From Mycolicibacterium alvei (GTDB taxonomy: Bacteria; Actinomycetota; Actinomycetes; Mycobacteriales; Mycobacteriaceae): a stretch of 64,000 nt of DNA. The translations under genes and the position numbers were made by a program. The notes beneath the pieces were generated by a model. That model saw nothing but the letters and a program-made list of their open reading frames with translations, had not been told where the DNA came from and did no database searches. Each line of letters opens with the position of its first letter. Position 1 is the stretch's first letter. This document shows positions 8,476 through 17,972 of the stretch, one piece after another. The stretch is from NCBI RefSeq assembly GCF_010727325.1, contig NZ_AP022565.1, forward strand, positions 5,084,001 through 5,148,000, given 5' to 3'.

Positions 8476-9861
8476 ATGGAGCAGTTGACCGTACTTGACG
8501 CAGGGTTCCTGGAAGCGGAGGACTCCGACCGGCACGCGAGCCTGGCGATCGGGGCGATCGCGGTGTTGGACGGCCCGATGCCCCGGCCCGAGAAGGTCAT
8601 GGCGTCGCTGGCCGAGCGCGCCCTGACCGTACCCCGATTGCATCAACTGCTGCACACCCAGCCGCTTGACCTCGGCGCGCCTCACTGGGCCGACGACACC
8701 AACTTCGATGCCGCACACCATATTCGGTACACGGCGCTGCCTGCACCCGGTGACGATGCGGCGATGTACCGGTGGGCCGCCGACATCATGGAACGTCGTC
8801 TCGACCGGGACCGGCCGTTGTGGGAGTGCTGGATCGTCGACGGCCTGGCCAGTGGAAGATGGGCGATCCTGCTGAAGGTCCACCACTGCATCGCCGACGG
8901 GATCGCGGCCACGCGTCTGTTGAGCCGGCTGTGTGACGACGGTGGCCTGGCCGGACCCGGTGCGAAACTCCAAGCCGCCGGGGGGCCGGCTGCTTTCGGC
9001 CCTGTCGAGTGGATCGGTAAGGCGTGGCGCATTTCGAGCGGGCTGCCCGCGGCCGCGATGCAGGCGGTACACGGCGCTCTCGACATCGTCACCGGCCTGC
9101 TGCGTCCGGCGGCGGCAACCTCGTTGACCGGCCCGGTGAGCAGTATGCGGCGCTATGCCACCGGCGAGGTGTCGATGGACGATGTCGACACGGTGTGCCG
9201 GGAATTCGGTGTGACCGTCAATGATGTTGCACTGGCGGCGATCACCGACACATTCCGGAACACACTGATCCGCCGCGGTGAAAAGCCGACGCGCGACGCG
9301 CTGCGCACTCTGGTGCCCGTTTCGGTGCGCACCGCGGATGCGGACGGTCGGACCGACAACCGCGTGTCGGTGATGTTGCCGTACCTCCCGGTCGACAAGG
9401 CCGATCCGGTACAGCAGTTGCGCGCCGTGCATTCCAGGCTGTCCAGGGCCAAGGCCAGTGGGCAGCGCGAAGCGGGGAACATTCTGGCGTCCGCGGCGAA
9501 CGCGATTCCGTTCCCGCTCACGGCGTGGACGGTGCGGGCACTGACCCGGTTGCCGCAGCGCGGCGTCGTCACCGTGGCCACCAATGTCCCGGGTCCGCGG
9601 AATCGGTTGCGTGTCATGGGTTGTGAGATCGTCCGGTTGCTTCCGATTCCGCCGCTGGCGATGCAACTGCGGACCGGCATCGCGATCATGAGCTACGCCG
9701 ACCGCCTGGCCTTCGGAGTGATCGGCGATTACGACTCGGCGCCGGATGTGTCCGAACTGGCCCGCGGCATCGAACGTGCGGTTGCCCGTCTGGTCGATAT
9801 CAGTATTGGCCACTGGCGCAGCACCCCGATGGGTACCCTGCAACTGGTAGAAGGAGGTTGA
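8476..9861 (+). CDS. wax ester synthase/diacylglycerol acyltransferase, Tgs1-like
   Basis: The 461-residue protein makes triacylglycerol or wax esters from diacylglycerol or alcohol and acyl-CoA. The active-site motif HHxxxDG is present as HHCIADG near residues 136-142. The N terminus MEQLTVLDAGFLEAED and the later TNVPGPRN block are family hallmarks. The ATG at 8476 was chosen because family members start just before this LDA-F segment; upstream GTG or TTG codons exist but lie in the palindromic element. A DosR-like box ahead and a split-barrel partner gene behind recall the Rv3130c/Rv3129 pair of the tuberculosis dormancy regulon, so Tgs1 is the best guess within a large paralog family. Probably membrane-associated at lipid droplets. 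Confidence 0.85.
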   Translation: MEQLTVLDAGFLEAEDSDRHASLAIGAIAVLDGPMPRPEKVMASLAERALTVPRLHQLLHTQPLDLGAPHWADDTNFDAAHHIRYTALPAPGDDAAMYRWAADIMERRLDRDRPLWECWIVDGLASGRWAILLKVHHCIADGIAATRLLSRLCDDGGLAGPGAKLQAAGGPAAFGPVEWIGKAWRISSGLPAAAMQAVHGALDIVTGLLRPAAATSLTGPVSSMRRYATGEVSMDDVDTVCREFGVTVNDVALAAITDTFRNTLIRRGEKPTRDALRTLVPVSVRTADADGRTDNRVSVMLPYLPVDKADPVQQLRAVHSRLSRAKASGQREAGNILASAANAIPFPLTAWTVRALTRLPQRGVVTVATNVPGPRNRLRVMGCEIVRLLPIPPLAMQLRTGIAIMSYADRLAFGVIGDYDSAPDVSELARGIERAVARLVDISIGHWRSTPMGTLQLVEGG

Positions 9862-9866
9862 TCGTC

Positions 9867-10304
9867 ATGAAGGGATCTGAACTCGGCGTCCTCACCCGCA
9901 GGCAGTGTCTGGATCTGCTGGAGGGGGTACGCGTCGGCAGGCTGGTGTTCACCGAGGACGCATTACCGGCCGTGCAGCCCGTCAACTTCCGGTTGTGGCA
10001 TGACGATGTGGTGATCCGGGTGGCCGGCGGGCCCAAGCTGGTCGCCGCGACCGACCACCAGGTGGTGGCGTTCCAGGCCGACGAGCTCGATGCCGATCTA
10101 CGCAGCGGCTGGAGCGTCACGATCGTCGGGCATGCCGAGCACATCACCGGCGTGGACGAGCAGGTGCAAATCGCCGGGACGTTCGTGCAACCGTGGGCCG
10201 AGGGACGGCGCGATCATTTCGTGCGGATCCGCTCGGAGAAGGTCACCGGACGTCAGCTCCGGGACCATGCGATGCCGCACTACGGTGCGGCGGGCACCGG
10301 CTAG
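9867..10304 (+). CDS. pyridoxamine 5'-phosphate oxidase-like split-barrel protein
   Basis: A 145-residue protein with the FMN/F420-binding split-barrel pattern: LEGVRVGRLVFTEDALPAVQ near the N terminus, then VNFRLW, then WSVTIVGHAEHI. The ATG at 9867 has AAGGAGG nine bases ahead; this ribosome site lies inside the end of the acyltransferase gene, so the two are one operon. An in-frame TTG at 9858 is less likely. Proteins of this kind sit beside tgs1 in the tuberculosis dormancy regulon (Rv3129). The ligand and reaction are not known; binding of a flavin or deazaflavin is inferred from the fold. The stop overlaps the end of the opposing gene by four bases. Confidence 0.75.
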   Translation: MKGSELGVLTRRQCLDLLEGVRVGRLVFTEDALPAVQPVNFRLWHDDVVIRVAGGPKLVAATDHQVVAFQADELDADLRSGWSVTIVGHAEHITGVDEQVQIAGTFVQPWAEGRRDHFVRIRSEKVTGRQLRDHAMPHYGAAGTG

Positions 10305-10567
10305 TACCGGAGCCGGTCGCCGACCACCCGTACGGCGTGACCCGGGTGCTGCGTCGCGTACAGGGGGTGCAGCAGCACCGGGTGACGGCAGTGCGCGCAG
10401 GAAGCCTGCGGCCGGTTGGCCGACGCGAAGGTCAGATGGTGGCATTCGCTGCACCGGACCATGTAACAGGCGCCGATCCAGTTGGCCATGCCGACGTAGA
10501 TCGCGACGGTGGTCCCCGCAGCGAGCACCATGATCAACGCGACCGTGAGCGCTTCATAAACCGTCAT
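10301..10567 (-). CDS. small membrane protein with a zinc-ribbon-like motif
   Basis: An 88-residue protein starts with one hydrophobic helix (roughly residues 4-32). Two CxxC pairs follow, RCSECHH and SCAHCRH, which could bind one zinc ion as a ribbon on the cytoplasmic or outer face. The ATG at 10567 has GGAGGTG about seven bases ahead; an in-frame TTG five codons upstream overlaps that site and is not preferred. It converges with the split-barrel gene, overlapping by four bases. I do not recognise a named family and assign no function. Confidence 0.6.
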   Translation of the reverse strand: MTVYEALTVALIMVLAAGTTVAIYVGMANWIGACYMVRCSECHHLTFASANRPQASCAHCRHPVLLHPLYATQHPGHAVRVVGDRLRY

Positions 10568-10630
10568 GACCGGCACCTCCAAGCTCGCCTATCGCAGTGT
10601 GACGGATACCTCAAACGGTACTCGCGAAAC

Positions 10631-10864
10631 CTAGGACTTCCTGGCTCGTTTGAAGACCTTGTCCAGTTCTTTACCGCGTAATCCGTTGTGCTCAGCCTTG
10701 CGCACCTTGTGTAGAACCAGCGGACAGCGTTTGCAGCGGGGCTTGCTCTTGCAGCACTTTTTCTTGGGCTTCAGGCCGGCGATCTTTGCGGGCTTCAACG
10801 TGACGGGGCTCTCTCGTTTTCGTGATCGACCGGCCAGCCTGCGAGAATGTCGAGGTGGATTCAC
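10631..10864 (-). CDS. small Lys/Cys-rich basic protein
   Basis: Up to 77 residues, very basic, with the compact cluster KKKCCKSKPRCKRCP in the middle and a Lys/Arg-rich C terminus (VFKRARKS). Four Cys within ten residues suggest metal or redox binding, and the charge suggests contact with nucleic acid or the ribosome; both are inference. The start is uncertain: a GTG at 10864 overlaps the start of divergent typA, while an in-frame TTG about 23 codons later would leave a 54-residue core. Small genes of this type are known in mycobacteria as conserved hypotheticals. It shares a divergent promoter region with typA. Confidence 0.5.
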   Translation of the reverse strand: MNPPRHSRRLAGRSRKRESPVTLKPAKIAGLKPKKKCCKSKPRCKRCPLVLHKVRKAEHNGLRGKELDKVFKRARKS

Positions 10865-12756
10865 GCCCGAGCTTTCGCAATGTCGCCATCGTCGCCCACG
10901 TCGACCACGGCAAGACGACCCTAGTCGACGCGATGCTGCGGCAGTCGGGTGCCTTGACGCACCGCGGCGACGACGCGGTCGAACGCCTGATGGACTCCGG
11001 TGACCTGGAGAAGGAAAAGGGCATCACCATCCTGGCCAAGAACACCGCGGTGCACCGGCACCACGCGGACGGCACGATGACGGTGATCAACGTCATCGAC
11101 ACCCCTGGTCACGCCGATTTCGGCGGCGAGGTGGAGCGCGGCCTGTCCATGGTGGACGGCGTGGTTCTGCTGGTGGACGCCTCGGAGGGGCCGTTGCCGC
11201 AGACCCGGTTCGTGCTGCGCAAGGCCCTCGGCGCGCACCTGCCGGTGATCCTGGTGGTCAACAAGACCGACCGGCCCGACGCCCGCATCGCCGAGGTGGT
11301 CGAGGAAAGCCACGACCTGCTGCTCGATGTTGCCTCCGACCTGGACGACGAGGCTCAGGCCGCCGCCGAGAAGGCGCTGGATCTGCCCACTCTGTACGCC
11401 TCGGGCCGGGCCGGTATCGCGTCGACGACGCAGCCCGCCAACGGTGAGAACCCCGAGGGCGAGAACCTGGACCCGCTGTTCGACGTGCTGATGGAGCACA
11501 TCCCGGCACCCTCGGGTGATCCGGAGGCGCCGCTGCAGGCCCTGGTCACCAACCTTGACGCGTCGGCCTTCCTGGGCCGCCTCGCGCTGATCCGCATCTA
11601 CAACGGCCGGCTCAAGAAGGGGCAGCAGGTCGCCTGGATGCGTGAGGTGGACGGGTCCCCGGTGATCACCACCGCCAAGATCACTGAACTGCTGGCCACC
11701 GAGGGCGTCGACCGCACTCCGACCGAAGATGCCGTCGCCGGCGACATTGTCGCCGTCGCGGGTATCCCGGAGATCATGATCGGCGACACCCTGGCCGATC
11801 CCGACAACTCGCACGCTCTGCCGCGCATCACGGTCGACGAACCGGCCATCTCGGTCACGATCGGCACGAATACCTCGCCGCTGGCTGGTCGGGTGTCGGG
11901 CCACAAGCTGACCGCCCGCATGGTCAAGAACCGCCTCGACAGCGAACTGGTCGGCAACGTGTCGATCCGGGTCGTCGACATCGGCCGTCCCGACGCCTGG
12001 GAGGTGCAGGGCCGCGGTGAGCTGGCGCTGGCCATCCTCGTCGAGCAGATGCGGCGCGAGGGCTTCGAGCTGACCGTCGGCAAGCCGCAGGTGGTCACCA
12101 AGAACGTCGACGGCAAGCTGCACGAGCCGTTCGAAGAGCTGACCATCGACTGCCCGGAGGAGTTCGTCGGCTCCATCACCCAGCTGATGGCCAACCGCAA
12201 GGGCCGGATGGAACAGATGACCAACCACGCCGCCGGCTGGGTGCGGATGGACTTCGTGGTGCCCAGCCGCGGGCTGATCGGCTTCCGCACCGACTTCCTG
12301 ACCGAGACGCGTGGCACCGGCATCGCCAACGCCGTGTTCGAGGGCTATCGACCGTGGGCCGGGGAGATCCGGGCCCGCCATACCGGCTCGCTGGTGAGCG
12401 ACCGGTCCGGCTCGATCACCCCGTTCGCGATGATCCAGCTGGGCGACCGCGGACAGTTCTTCGTCGAGCCGGGTGAGGACACCTATGAGGGTCAGGTGGT
12501 GGGTATCAACCCGCGCGCCGAGGATCTCGACATCAACATCACCCGCGAGAAGAAGCTGACGAACATGCGGTCGTCGACCGCCGACGTCATGGAGACGCTG
12601 GCGCGGCCACTGGACCTGAGTCTGGAACAGGCCATGGAATTCTGCGCCGAGGACGAGTGCGTCGAGGTGACCCCCGAGGTCGTCCGCGTGCGCAAGGTTG
12701 AGCTGACGGCTTCGCTGCGGGCGCGGGCGAAGGCCCGGGCGAAGGCCCGCGGATAA
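10855..12756 (+). CDS. typA: ribosome-binding GTPase TypA/BipA
   Basis: A 633-residue translational GTPase of the BipA family, near the usual length. The G-domain motifs are AHVDHGKT (G1) close to the N terminus, [14 protein letters not shown] (G3) and NKTDRP (G4). The EF-Tu-like beta barrel and the BipA C-terminal domain follow; [18 protein letters not shown] near residue 385 belongs to the shared EF-G-like domain. It binds the 70S ribosome under stress. GTG at 10855 is chosen because family members begin a few residues before [15 protein letters not shown]; an earlier GTG at 10822 lacks a ribosome site. A perfect 18-bp hairpin follows the stop. Confidence 0.95.
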   Translation: MDSRPSFRNVAIVAHVDHGKTTLVDAMLRQSGALTHRGDDAVERLMDSGDLEKEKGITILAKNTAVHRHHADGTMTVINVIDTPGHADFGGEVERGLSMVDGVVLLVDASEGPLPQTRFVLRKALGAHLPVILVVNKTDRPDARIAEVVEESHDLLLDVASDLDDEAQAAAEKALDLPTLYASGRAGIASTTQPANGENPEGENLDPLFDVLMEHIPAPSGDPEAPLQALVTNLDASAFLGRLALIRIYNGRLKKGQQVAWMREVDGSPVITTAKITELLATEGVDRTPTEDAVAGDIVAVAGIPEIMIGDTLADPDNSHALPRITVDEPAISVTIGTNTSPLAGRVSGHKLTARMVKNRLDSELVGNVSIRVVDIGRPDAWEVQGRGELALAILVEQMRREGFELTVGKPQVVTKNVDGKLHEPFEELTIDCPEEFVGSITQLMANRKGRMEQMTNHAAGWVRMDFVVPSRGLIGFRTDFLTETRGTGIANAVFEGYRPWAGEIRARHTGSLVSDRSGSITPFAMIQLGDRGQFFVEPGEDTYEGQVVGINPRAEDLDINITREKKLTNMRSSTADVMETLARPLDLSLEQAMEFCAEDECVEVTPEVVRVRKVELTASLRARAKARAKARG

Positions 12757-12770
12757 CTTCCGAGCTGTGA

Positions 12771-12812
12771 TGTGCCAGTAGCGATATCCCCCGCGATATC
12801 GCTACTGGCACA
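12771..12812. terminator. perfect 18-bp hairpin between converging genes
   Basis: The arms TGTGCCAGTAGCGATATC (12771-12788) and its exact complement (12795-12812) enclose a 6-base loop. It lies 14 bases after the typA stop and 8 bases before the stop of the opposing gene, so it probably terminates both. There is no T-tract, as is common in mycobacteria. Confidence 0.75.
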
Positions 12813-12819
12813 ACAGTTC

Positions 12820-14145
12820 TCAGGCCGCGTCGCTCTTGGGGCCGGACTTCTTGCCGGCGCCGTCGTTCGTAGTGGCGGCACCGGTGGAGTTGCCGGCGGT
12901 GGTGGTGGCTTTGCCCGGGGTCGGGCTGTCGTTGCCGGCCTTGAAGCCGAACTTCTCCTTGAGCTGATTGACGCTGGTTTGGAGATCGGTGGTGTCGGGC
13001 TTGGTCGGTGTCGACGCGTCCGAGTCCCCGGACACCTTGGCTCCGGTCTGGTGCGTGCTGAAGTTGAGGCTCTCGCGAAGCTGACTCCGTGTCCTCACCA
13101 GCGGTGTCGCCCTCTCGACCGTGGGTTTCTTGATCTCCACCTTCTCCGTCGGCACCGTCTCCCCCGTGACCGTCTCGGGCGCCGGCGGCGCCGTTTCGAC
13201 GTCGAGGGTGACCAACGTCTTCGGAGCGGGAGGCTCGTTCACATTGCTGGTGACCAATGTGTTTTGCGGATTGTTCGGATTGGCGCTCGGGTCCACGCCA
13301 AGCGCGTCGCGGACGACTTCACGGACGGAGTTCGTCGCTTTCCACAACACGTCGTTCCGGAAGTCCTGAATACCGTCGGCTCGGTTGGGCAACAGCGCCT
13401 TCAGCCCGATGGGGATGGCCTGCTGGGTCGGGCCGGTACCCATGAAGGAGTCGGCCACCCAAAGTGGAGCGCTGATGTAATCGTTGAGCATGTTGTAGAC
13501 GGCGACGTTGGGCTCCATGCCGCCGGCGATGTCAATGATCGCTTTGAGCGGTCCGAACGGGGCCAGTGCGAGGCCTTCCACCAGTCGATACCCGGAGTCG
13601 AGGGCGCCCGCAGCGAAACCGGCGAGCGGGGTGAGCACGTCGAGGGGAGTGCTGGTGTCGGCGACCCCGAGGAGGTCGGCGATCGATGATCGGAAATTAT
13701 TGGTCGCTGCCCACAGCACGTCGTTGCGGAAGGCCTGAATATCGCCGGCCTGGTCGGGGAACAGCGCCGCCAGGCCCTTGCCGGTGAGTGACGTTTGGTT
13801 GATTCCCAGGGCGGGGTCGATGGCCCACAGCGGGGCATCGATGACTTGACGGAGCGAGTTGTAGAAGGCCTGGCGGTCGCCGTCGGCGATGGCGAGGGCA
13901 GCGGCGATGGCGGCCACCGGTAGCTGTGCGATGCCTTGGACGAAACGCAACCCGGATTCGCTGAAACCCTGGAGTGCCGCAATCGGATCCGGGTTCGCCA
14001 TGAGGTTGATATCCGCAACATGCGCGGCTCGCAGCGCTTCCGGGGTCTGTGCGCTGACCGGTCCGATTGCCGGGCCGATGGTGATCGCGCCTGCCGCGAG
14101 TAGCGCTGTTGCTGTTGTCATCGATTGCTTCACACCAACGTGCAT
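12820..14145 (-). CDS. secreted protein with an internal duplication and Lys-rich tail
   Basis: A 441-residue exported protein. An N-terminal signal peptide is likely, with VSAQ near residues 30-33 as cleavage site. The body holds two related units of about 70 residues; each has a segment like APLWAIDPALG followed by FRNDVLWAATN and ending in LLGV or ALGV (first near residues 93-163, second near 220-290). The C-terminal 150 residues are low-complexity Pro/Thr/Lys and end in KKSGPKSDAA. Met1 has AGGGGGAA upstream; Met9 is the alternative. I do not recognise a named family. Two other minus-strand exported proteins with Lys tails lie within 9 kb, and all sit where the tuberculosis locus has PE/PPE genes. 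An envelope role is inferred only. Confidence 0.7.
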   Translation of the reverse strand: MHVGVKQSMTTATALLAAGAITIGPAIGPVSAQTPEALRAAHVADINLMANPDPIAALQGFSESGLRFVQGIAQLPVAAIAAALAIADGDRQAFYNSLRQVIDAPLWAIDPALGINQTSLTGKGLAALFPDQAGDIQAFRNDVLWAATNNFRSSIADLLGVADTSTPLDVLTPLAGFAAGALDSGYRLVEGLALAPFGPLKAIIDIAGGMEPNVAVYNMLNDYISAPLWVADSFMGTGPTQQAIPIGLKALLPNRADGIQDFRNDVLWKATNSVREVVRDALGVDPSANPNNPQNTLVTSNVNEPPAPKTLVTLDVETAPPAPETVTGETVPTEKVEIKKPTVERATPLVRTRSQLRESLNFSTHQTGAKVSGDSDASTPTKPDTTDLQTSVNQLKEKFGFKAGNDSPTPGKATTTAGNSTGAATTNDGAGKKSGPKSDAA

Positions 14146-14657
14146 CGTGCTTCCCCCTGTTGATTTGGTTGCTCTGGTCCGAAACTGACGTCCTCGACGA
14201 TAGAGTCAACTTAAGAATTTCTCAGGTGAATTCGAGATTTTGCATACACAAAGACCATCCGATCGGCCAAGTTTCCTGGCAAGTTGTGTCATGCAACCGA
14301 AAGTCACGGATCCCTGTGTCGTTGATTTAGCTGAGGAGTAGGGGAAGGCTGTGCATCGGCATCGCCGCCAAGCAAAGTGGCGCGATCGTCCGTTGTGCCA
14401 TGTTTGCGGCGTCGCGCCGGGCGCTGGCTCGTGCCGGCGTGCAATGTTGAGCAGCAATCAGATTTGATCTGGGGGTAGGTGTCCCAATCGGTCAGTTTTG
14501 GCGCCCAATATGAATCGATTGCGATTTTTTCGCGCGAATTGTCGCGGCGGGTTCACGCTCGCGATGCCTGCCGGCCACCATTTGCGGATCGAGGGGTTGG
14601 GACGCCCTGTCGGTGCGTGGCTCAGTGCGCTTCCGGTCAGTCGATACGCTGAGGGAC
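14146..14657. other. 512-base divergent intergenic region
   Basis: No convincing gene was found. The stretch is AT-richer than its neighbours near the minus-strand gene. Read on that strand it has CTGAGAAATT and then TTAAGTTGACTC some 60-75 bases before the start, a likely promoter zone. A similar CTGAGAGAATT occurs upstream of the next secreted gene. The lpqW side ends with GAGGGA, the ribosome site of lpqW. Confidence 0.4.
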
Positions 14658-16529
14658 GTGCCGTCACCCCTTCGCCGCGCCCACGGGACGATCGGCATAC
14701 TCATTTCCGTGCCGACGTTGCTGTTCAGCGGCTGTACGGTCAGCCCCCCGCCGGCACCGCAGAGCACCGAGACGACTGAGACAGCACCGCCGCCCCCGAT
14801 GAAGGCGACGCAGATCATCATGGCGATCGATTCGATCGGTCCCGGATTCAATCCGCACCTGCTGTCGGATCAGTCGCCGGTGAATGCGGCCGTCGCGGCG
14901 ATGGTCCTGCCGAGTTCGTTCCGGCCGGTCCCCGACCCGAAGTCCCCGACGGGCTCGCGTTGGGAGCTCGACACCACGCTGCTCGATTCGGCCGAGGTGA
15001 CCAGTGAGAACCCGTTCACGGTCACCTACAAGATCCGTCCCGAGGCGCAGTGGACCGACAATGCGCCCATCGCCGCCGACGACTACTGGTATCTGTGGCG
15101 CCAGATGGTCGGCCAGCCGGGCGTTGTCGATCCGTCCGGCTACGACCTGATCACCGGAGTGCAATCGGTGGAGGGCGGCAAGCAGGCGGTGGTGACCTTC
15201 TCCCAGCCGTATCCGGCGTGGCGGGAACTGTTCAACGACATCCTCCCGGCCCACATCATCAAGGACGTTCCCGGCGGTTTCGGCGCAGGTCTGGCCCGCG
15301 CGATGCCCGTCACCGGCGGGCAGTTCCGGGTGGACAGCATCGACCCGCAACGGGATGAGATCCTGCTGGCCCGCAACGACCGGTACTGGAGTGTGCCGGC
15401 CAAGCCCGACCTGGTGTTGTTCCGCCGGGGCGGGGCACCGGCAGCGCTTGCCGACTCGATCCGCAACGGCGACACCCAGGTAGCCCAGGTGCACGGTGGC
15501 GCAGCAACTTTCGCGCAGCTGAGCGCCATCCCGGATGTCCGTACCGCCAGGATCGTCACCCCGCGGGTGATGCAGCTGACCCTGCGCGGCGGGCAGCCCG
15601 ACCTGGCGCAAGCCCAGGTGCGCAGGGCGATCCTGGGCCTGATCGACGTCGACCTGCTGGCGTCGGTGGGTGCGGGTGATGACAACACGGTGACGCTGGC
15701 ACAGGCCCAGGTGCGCTCGCCGTCGGACCCCGGTTACGTCCCCACCGCACCGCCGGCCATGTCGCGGGAGGCCGCGCTGGATCTGTTGCGCGGAGCCGGC
15801 TATCAGATCGAGCCCGCAGCCGAGCCGCCTGCAGACGGAGCATCGTCGGAACCTGACAACGGCAGGCAGCGCATCACCAAGGACGGCGCGGTACTGTCCT
15901 TGGTTCTCGGTGTGGCGTCCAACGATCCGACATCGATCGCCGTCGCCAACACCGCGGCCGATCAACTCCGCAACGTCGGTATCGACGCCTCGGTGCTGGC
16001 CCTGGATCCTGTTGCGCTCTACAGCGATGCGTTGACAAACAACCGCGTCGACGCCGTCGTCGGCTGGCGTCAGGCCGGGGGAGACCTGGCCACCAGCCTC
16101 GCCTCGCGCTACGGCTGCCGGGCGTTGGAGGCGACAGCCGTCTCTACCACGGTCCCGGGCATCGCGCCGTCGCCGTCGCCGAAGTCCACCACGAGCACCG
16201 CGCCCGTCCCGCCGGCCAGCACACCGACACCCACTCAGCCGCTTCCGGCCCCGGAATCGGACGAGCTGGTGCAGGCGCCCAGCAATATCACCGGCATCTG
16301 CGACCACAGCATCCAGTCGAAAATCGATGGGGCGCTCGATGGTTCGCAGAACATCGCCGAGGTGATCCAGGCTGTCGAACCTCGACTGTGGAGTATGGCG
16401 ACGGTTCTTCCGATCCTGCAGGACACCACGATCGTCGCGGCCGGACCGAGTGTGCAGAACGTGAGCCTGTCCGGCGCCGTGCCCGTCGGCATCGTTGGCG
16501 ATGCGGGCAGTTGGGCAAAGGCGCGGTAG
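14658..16529 (+). CDS. lpqW: lipoprotein LpqW
   Basis: A 623-residue lipoprotein of the family-5 extracellular solute-binding fold (peptide-binding type). The signal sequence ends in the lipobox LFSGC at about residue 23. Family features include the segment [21 protein letters not shown]. In mycobacteria LpqW does not serve uptake; it steers phosphatidylinositol mannoside intermediates toward lipomannan and lipoarabinomannan. GTG at 14658 with GAGGGA four bases ahead fits the signal peptide; an earlier in-frame start would bury it. A Ser/Thr/Pro-rich insert near residues 495-535 is a low-complexity loop. The position between typA and mshB matches the tuberculosis order. A hairpin follows. Confidence 0.9.
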   Translation: MPSPLRRAHGTIGILISVPTLLFSGCTVSPPPAPQSTETTETAPPPPMKATQIIMAIDSIGPGFNPHLLSDQSPVNAAVAAMVLPSSFRPVPDPKSPTGSRWELDTTLLDSAEVTSENPFTVTYKIRPEAQWTDNAPIAADDYWYLWRQMVGQPGVVDPSGYDLITGVQSVEGGKQAVVTFSQPYPAWRELFNDILPAHIIKDVPGGFGAGLARAMPVTGGQFRVDSIDPQRDEILLARNDRYWSVPAKPDLVLFRRGGAPAALADSIRNGDTQVAQVHGGAATFAQLSAIPDVRTARIVTPRVMQLTLRGGQPDLAQAQVRRAILGLIDVDLLASVGAGDDNTVTLAQAQVRSPSDPGYVPTAPPAMSREAALDLLRGAGYQIEPAAEPPADGASSEPDNGRQRITKDGAVLSLVLGVASNDPTSIAVANTAADQLRNVGIDASVLALDPVALYSDALTNNRVDAVVGWRQAGGDLATSLASRYGCRALEATAVSTTVPGIAPSPSPKSTTSTAPVPPASTPTPTQPLPAPESDELVQAPSNITGICDHSIQSKIDGALDGSQNIAEVIQAVEPRLWSMATVLPILQDTTIVAAGPSVQNVSLSGAVPVGIVGDAGSWAKAR

Positions 16530-16554
16530 GAAGCAACAGCCAGAAACGAACAGT

Positions 16555-16585
16555 GGGCCCCCTCCACACCGTGTGAAGGGGGCCC
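16555..16585. terminator. hairpin between lpqW and the converging secreted gene
   Basis: GGGCCCCCT (16555-16563) pairs with AGGGGGCCC (16577-16585), and CACA pairs with TGTG inside, giving a long GC stem with one mismatch. It lies 25 bases after the lpqW stop and 19 before the opposing stop, so it likely acts in both directions. Confidence 0.75.
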
Positions 16586-16604
16586 GCCTGGTCGCGCTGT
16601 GGGG

Positions 16605-17972
16605 CTACTTGTCGGCGCCCTTGGCCGAGTCGCTGGAGGACCCGGCCTTCTTCTCCGCGCTCTTCTTGGGGCCGGTCTTGTCCTTCTTGAGGCCGTTGGT
16701 CAACTTCTTCGCCGCTGACTTCACCTGGTCGCGGACCGCCTTGGCGGAATTGCTGACCTTGGCCTGCCCCTTGGCAGCCTTGACCGAAGCCTTAGGCGAT
16801 GCCTTGGTGACGGTCTTCGTGGCGTCGTCGCCCTCGGTGGCAGCTGCATCGGTGTCGGCAGCGGCATCCGTGGCATCGGCCGTCGGAGCCTCGACTGCAC
16901 TCTCAGCTTCAGTGCTGGAAACGGCGCTGGCGATTGGAGCCGACTCTGTCTTCTCAACCTGCGGTGTCGAGGTCTCCACGGCCGCCGGGGCAGCTACCAG
17001 CGCCTTGGCCGGTGTGACATCCAGCGTCACGGTCTTGGTGGTGGAGGCGAGTGTGGAATCCAATACCGCACTCGTCTCGGACGCACCCCCGAGGCCGGGC
17101 AGGTTGCCGAGCAGATCGCCGCGATCGGCGCCCGGCGTCTTGATCGAGTTCGCGATGCCGGCAATTGCGGTCAGCACCGTCGAGATGCCTCCGCCGATGC
17201 CCCACTGGTCCGGCGGATTCAGCAGACCGCCGGTGGGGGTGCCGAAGACGTCGTATCCGTTGAGCAGGGCGCCGGTGATGGTGGCCGGAGCATTCACCAA
17301 GGCGGTCGCGAACTCGGCCGGGTCGCCGCTGCTCGCCGCGCTGACCAGGCTGTCGATGACATGTCCGGTTGCGGCGGCGGTTACCGTCAAGGGGCTCAGC
17401 AGTCCGCTCACCAGGATCGCCGGGACCATGTCGTTGACGTGGAGGGCGAACTGTCCCAGATTTACGAACGGCTGCGCAAGCGCGGGCCACGCCATGCCCA
17501 CACCGATCTGTAGCGGCAGTGCGAGCAGGATGAAGCTCGATACCGCGCTGGCGAGGCCGTTCTCCAGATCCCCGGCCGCGATCAGATCGAGAGCGCCCTG
17601 CATTGACGCTGGAAAGCTCGACCAACCGTCGGGGGACAGCGCGGCTTTGAGTCCGTCGGCCGTCGTCTGCGCCGCGGCGCCCAAGACATTTGCGGTGTGC
17701 AGCTGGTTGGCGATGATCTGGGTCAGGATCGGGGCCGGGTCCGCCATCCACTGTTCGCCCAGGCCGCCGATGTTCCCGACGGCGGCTCCGATCACCTCGG
17801 CCCACAGTTCGAGGGGATTGGCGGCTGCGGTGAGATTCACCGCAGCAGACGAGGAGTCAATTGCGGGGAAGTGAGCGTCCGGAGCGGGCGGGGCCAGGGG
17901 GCTGATTGCGATGGCGCTGGCGCCTACGAGCGCGACGCCGGCGGCCAGGTACGACCGAGAAACGAGTTGCAT
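16605..17972 (-). CDS. secreted GjpA-like envelope protein
   Basis: A 455-residue exported protein starting MQLVSRSYLAAGVALVGAS, a signal peptide of the type I associate with mycobacterial proteins annotated as outer membrane porin GjpA. The middle (about residues 50-270) is Ala/Gly/Leu-rich with amphipathic stretches such as LTAAANPLELWAEV. The last 140 residues are Ala/Lys/Thr-rich, ending in KKAGSSSDSAKGADK. AAGGAG precedes the ATG. The porin label rests on recalled annotation and no channel feature can be read directly. It lacks the internal duplication of the gene at 12820 but shares the signal-body-Lys-tail plan. Confidence 0.65.
   Translation of the reverse strand: MQLVSRSYLAAGVALVGASAIAISPLAPPAPDAHFPAIDSSSAAVNLTAAANPLELWAEVIGAAVGNIGGLGEQWMADPAPILTQIIANQLHTANVLGAAAQTTADGLKAALSPDGWSSFPASMQGALDLIAAGDLENGLASAVSSFILLALPLQIGVGMAWPALAQPFVNLGQFALHVNDMVPAILVSGLLSPLTVTAAATGHVIDSLVSAASSGDPAEFATALVNAPATITGALLNGYDVFGTPTGGLLNPPDQWGIGGGISTVLTAIAGIANSIKTPGADRGDLLGNLPGLGGASETSAVLDSTLASTTKTVTLDVTPAKALVAAPAAVETSTPQVEKTESAPIASAVSSTEAESAVEAPTADATDAAADTDAAATEGDDATKTVTKASPKASVKAAKGQAKVSNSAKAVRDQVKSAAKKLTNGLKKDKTGPKKSAEKKAGSSSDSAKGADK

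Noticed and set aside
10921..12381. Open frame of 486 codons antisense to typA
   Set aside because: Antisense shadow; TypA motifs are intact on the plus strand.
16495..17874. Open frame of 459 codons on the plus strand across the lpqW end and the secreted gene
   Set aside because: It crosses a hairpin terminator and is antisense to a gene with a good signal peptide and ribosome site.
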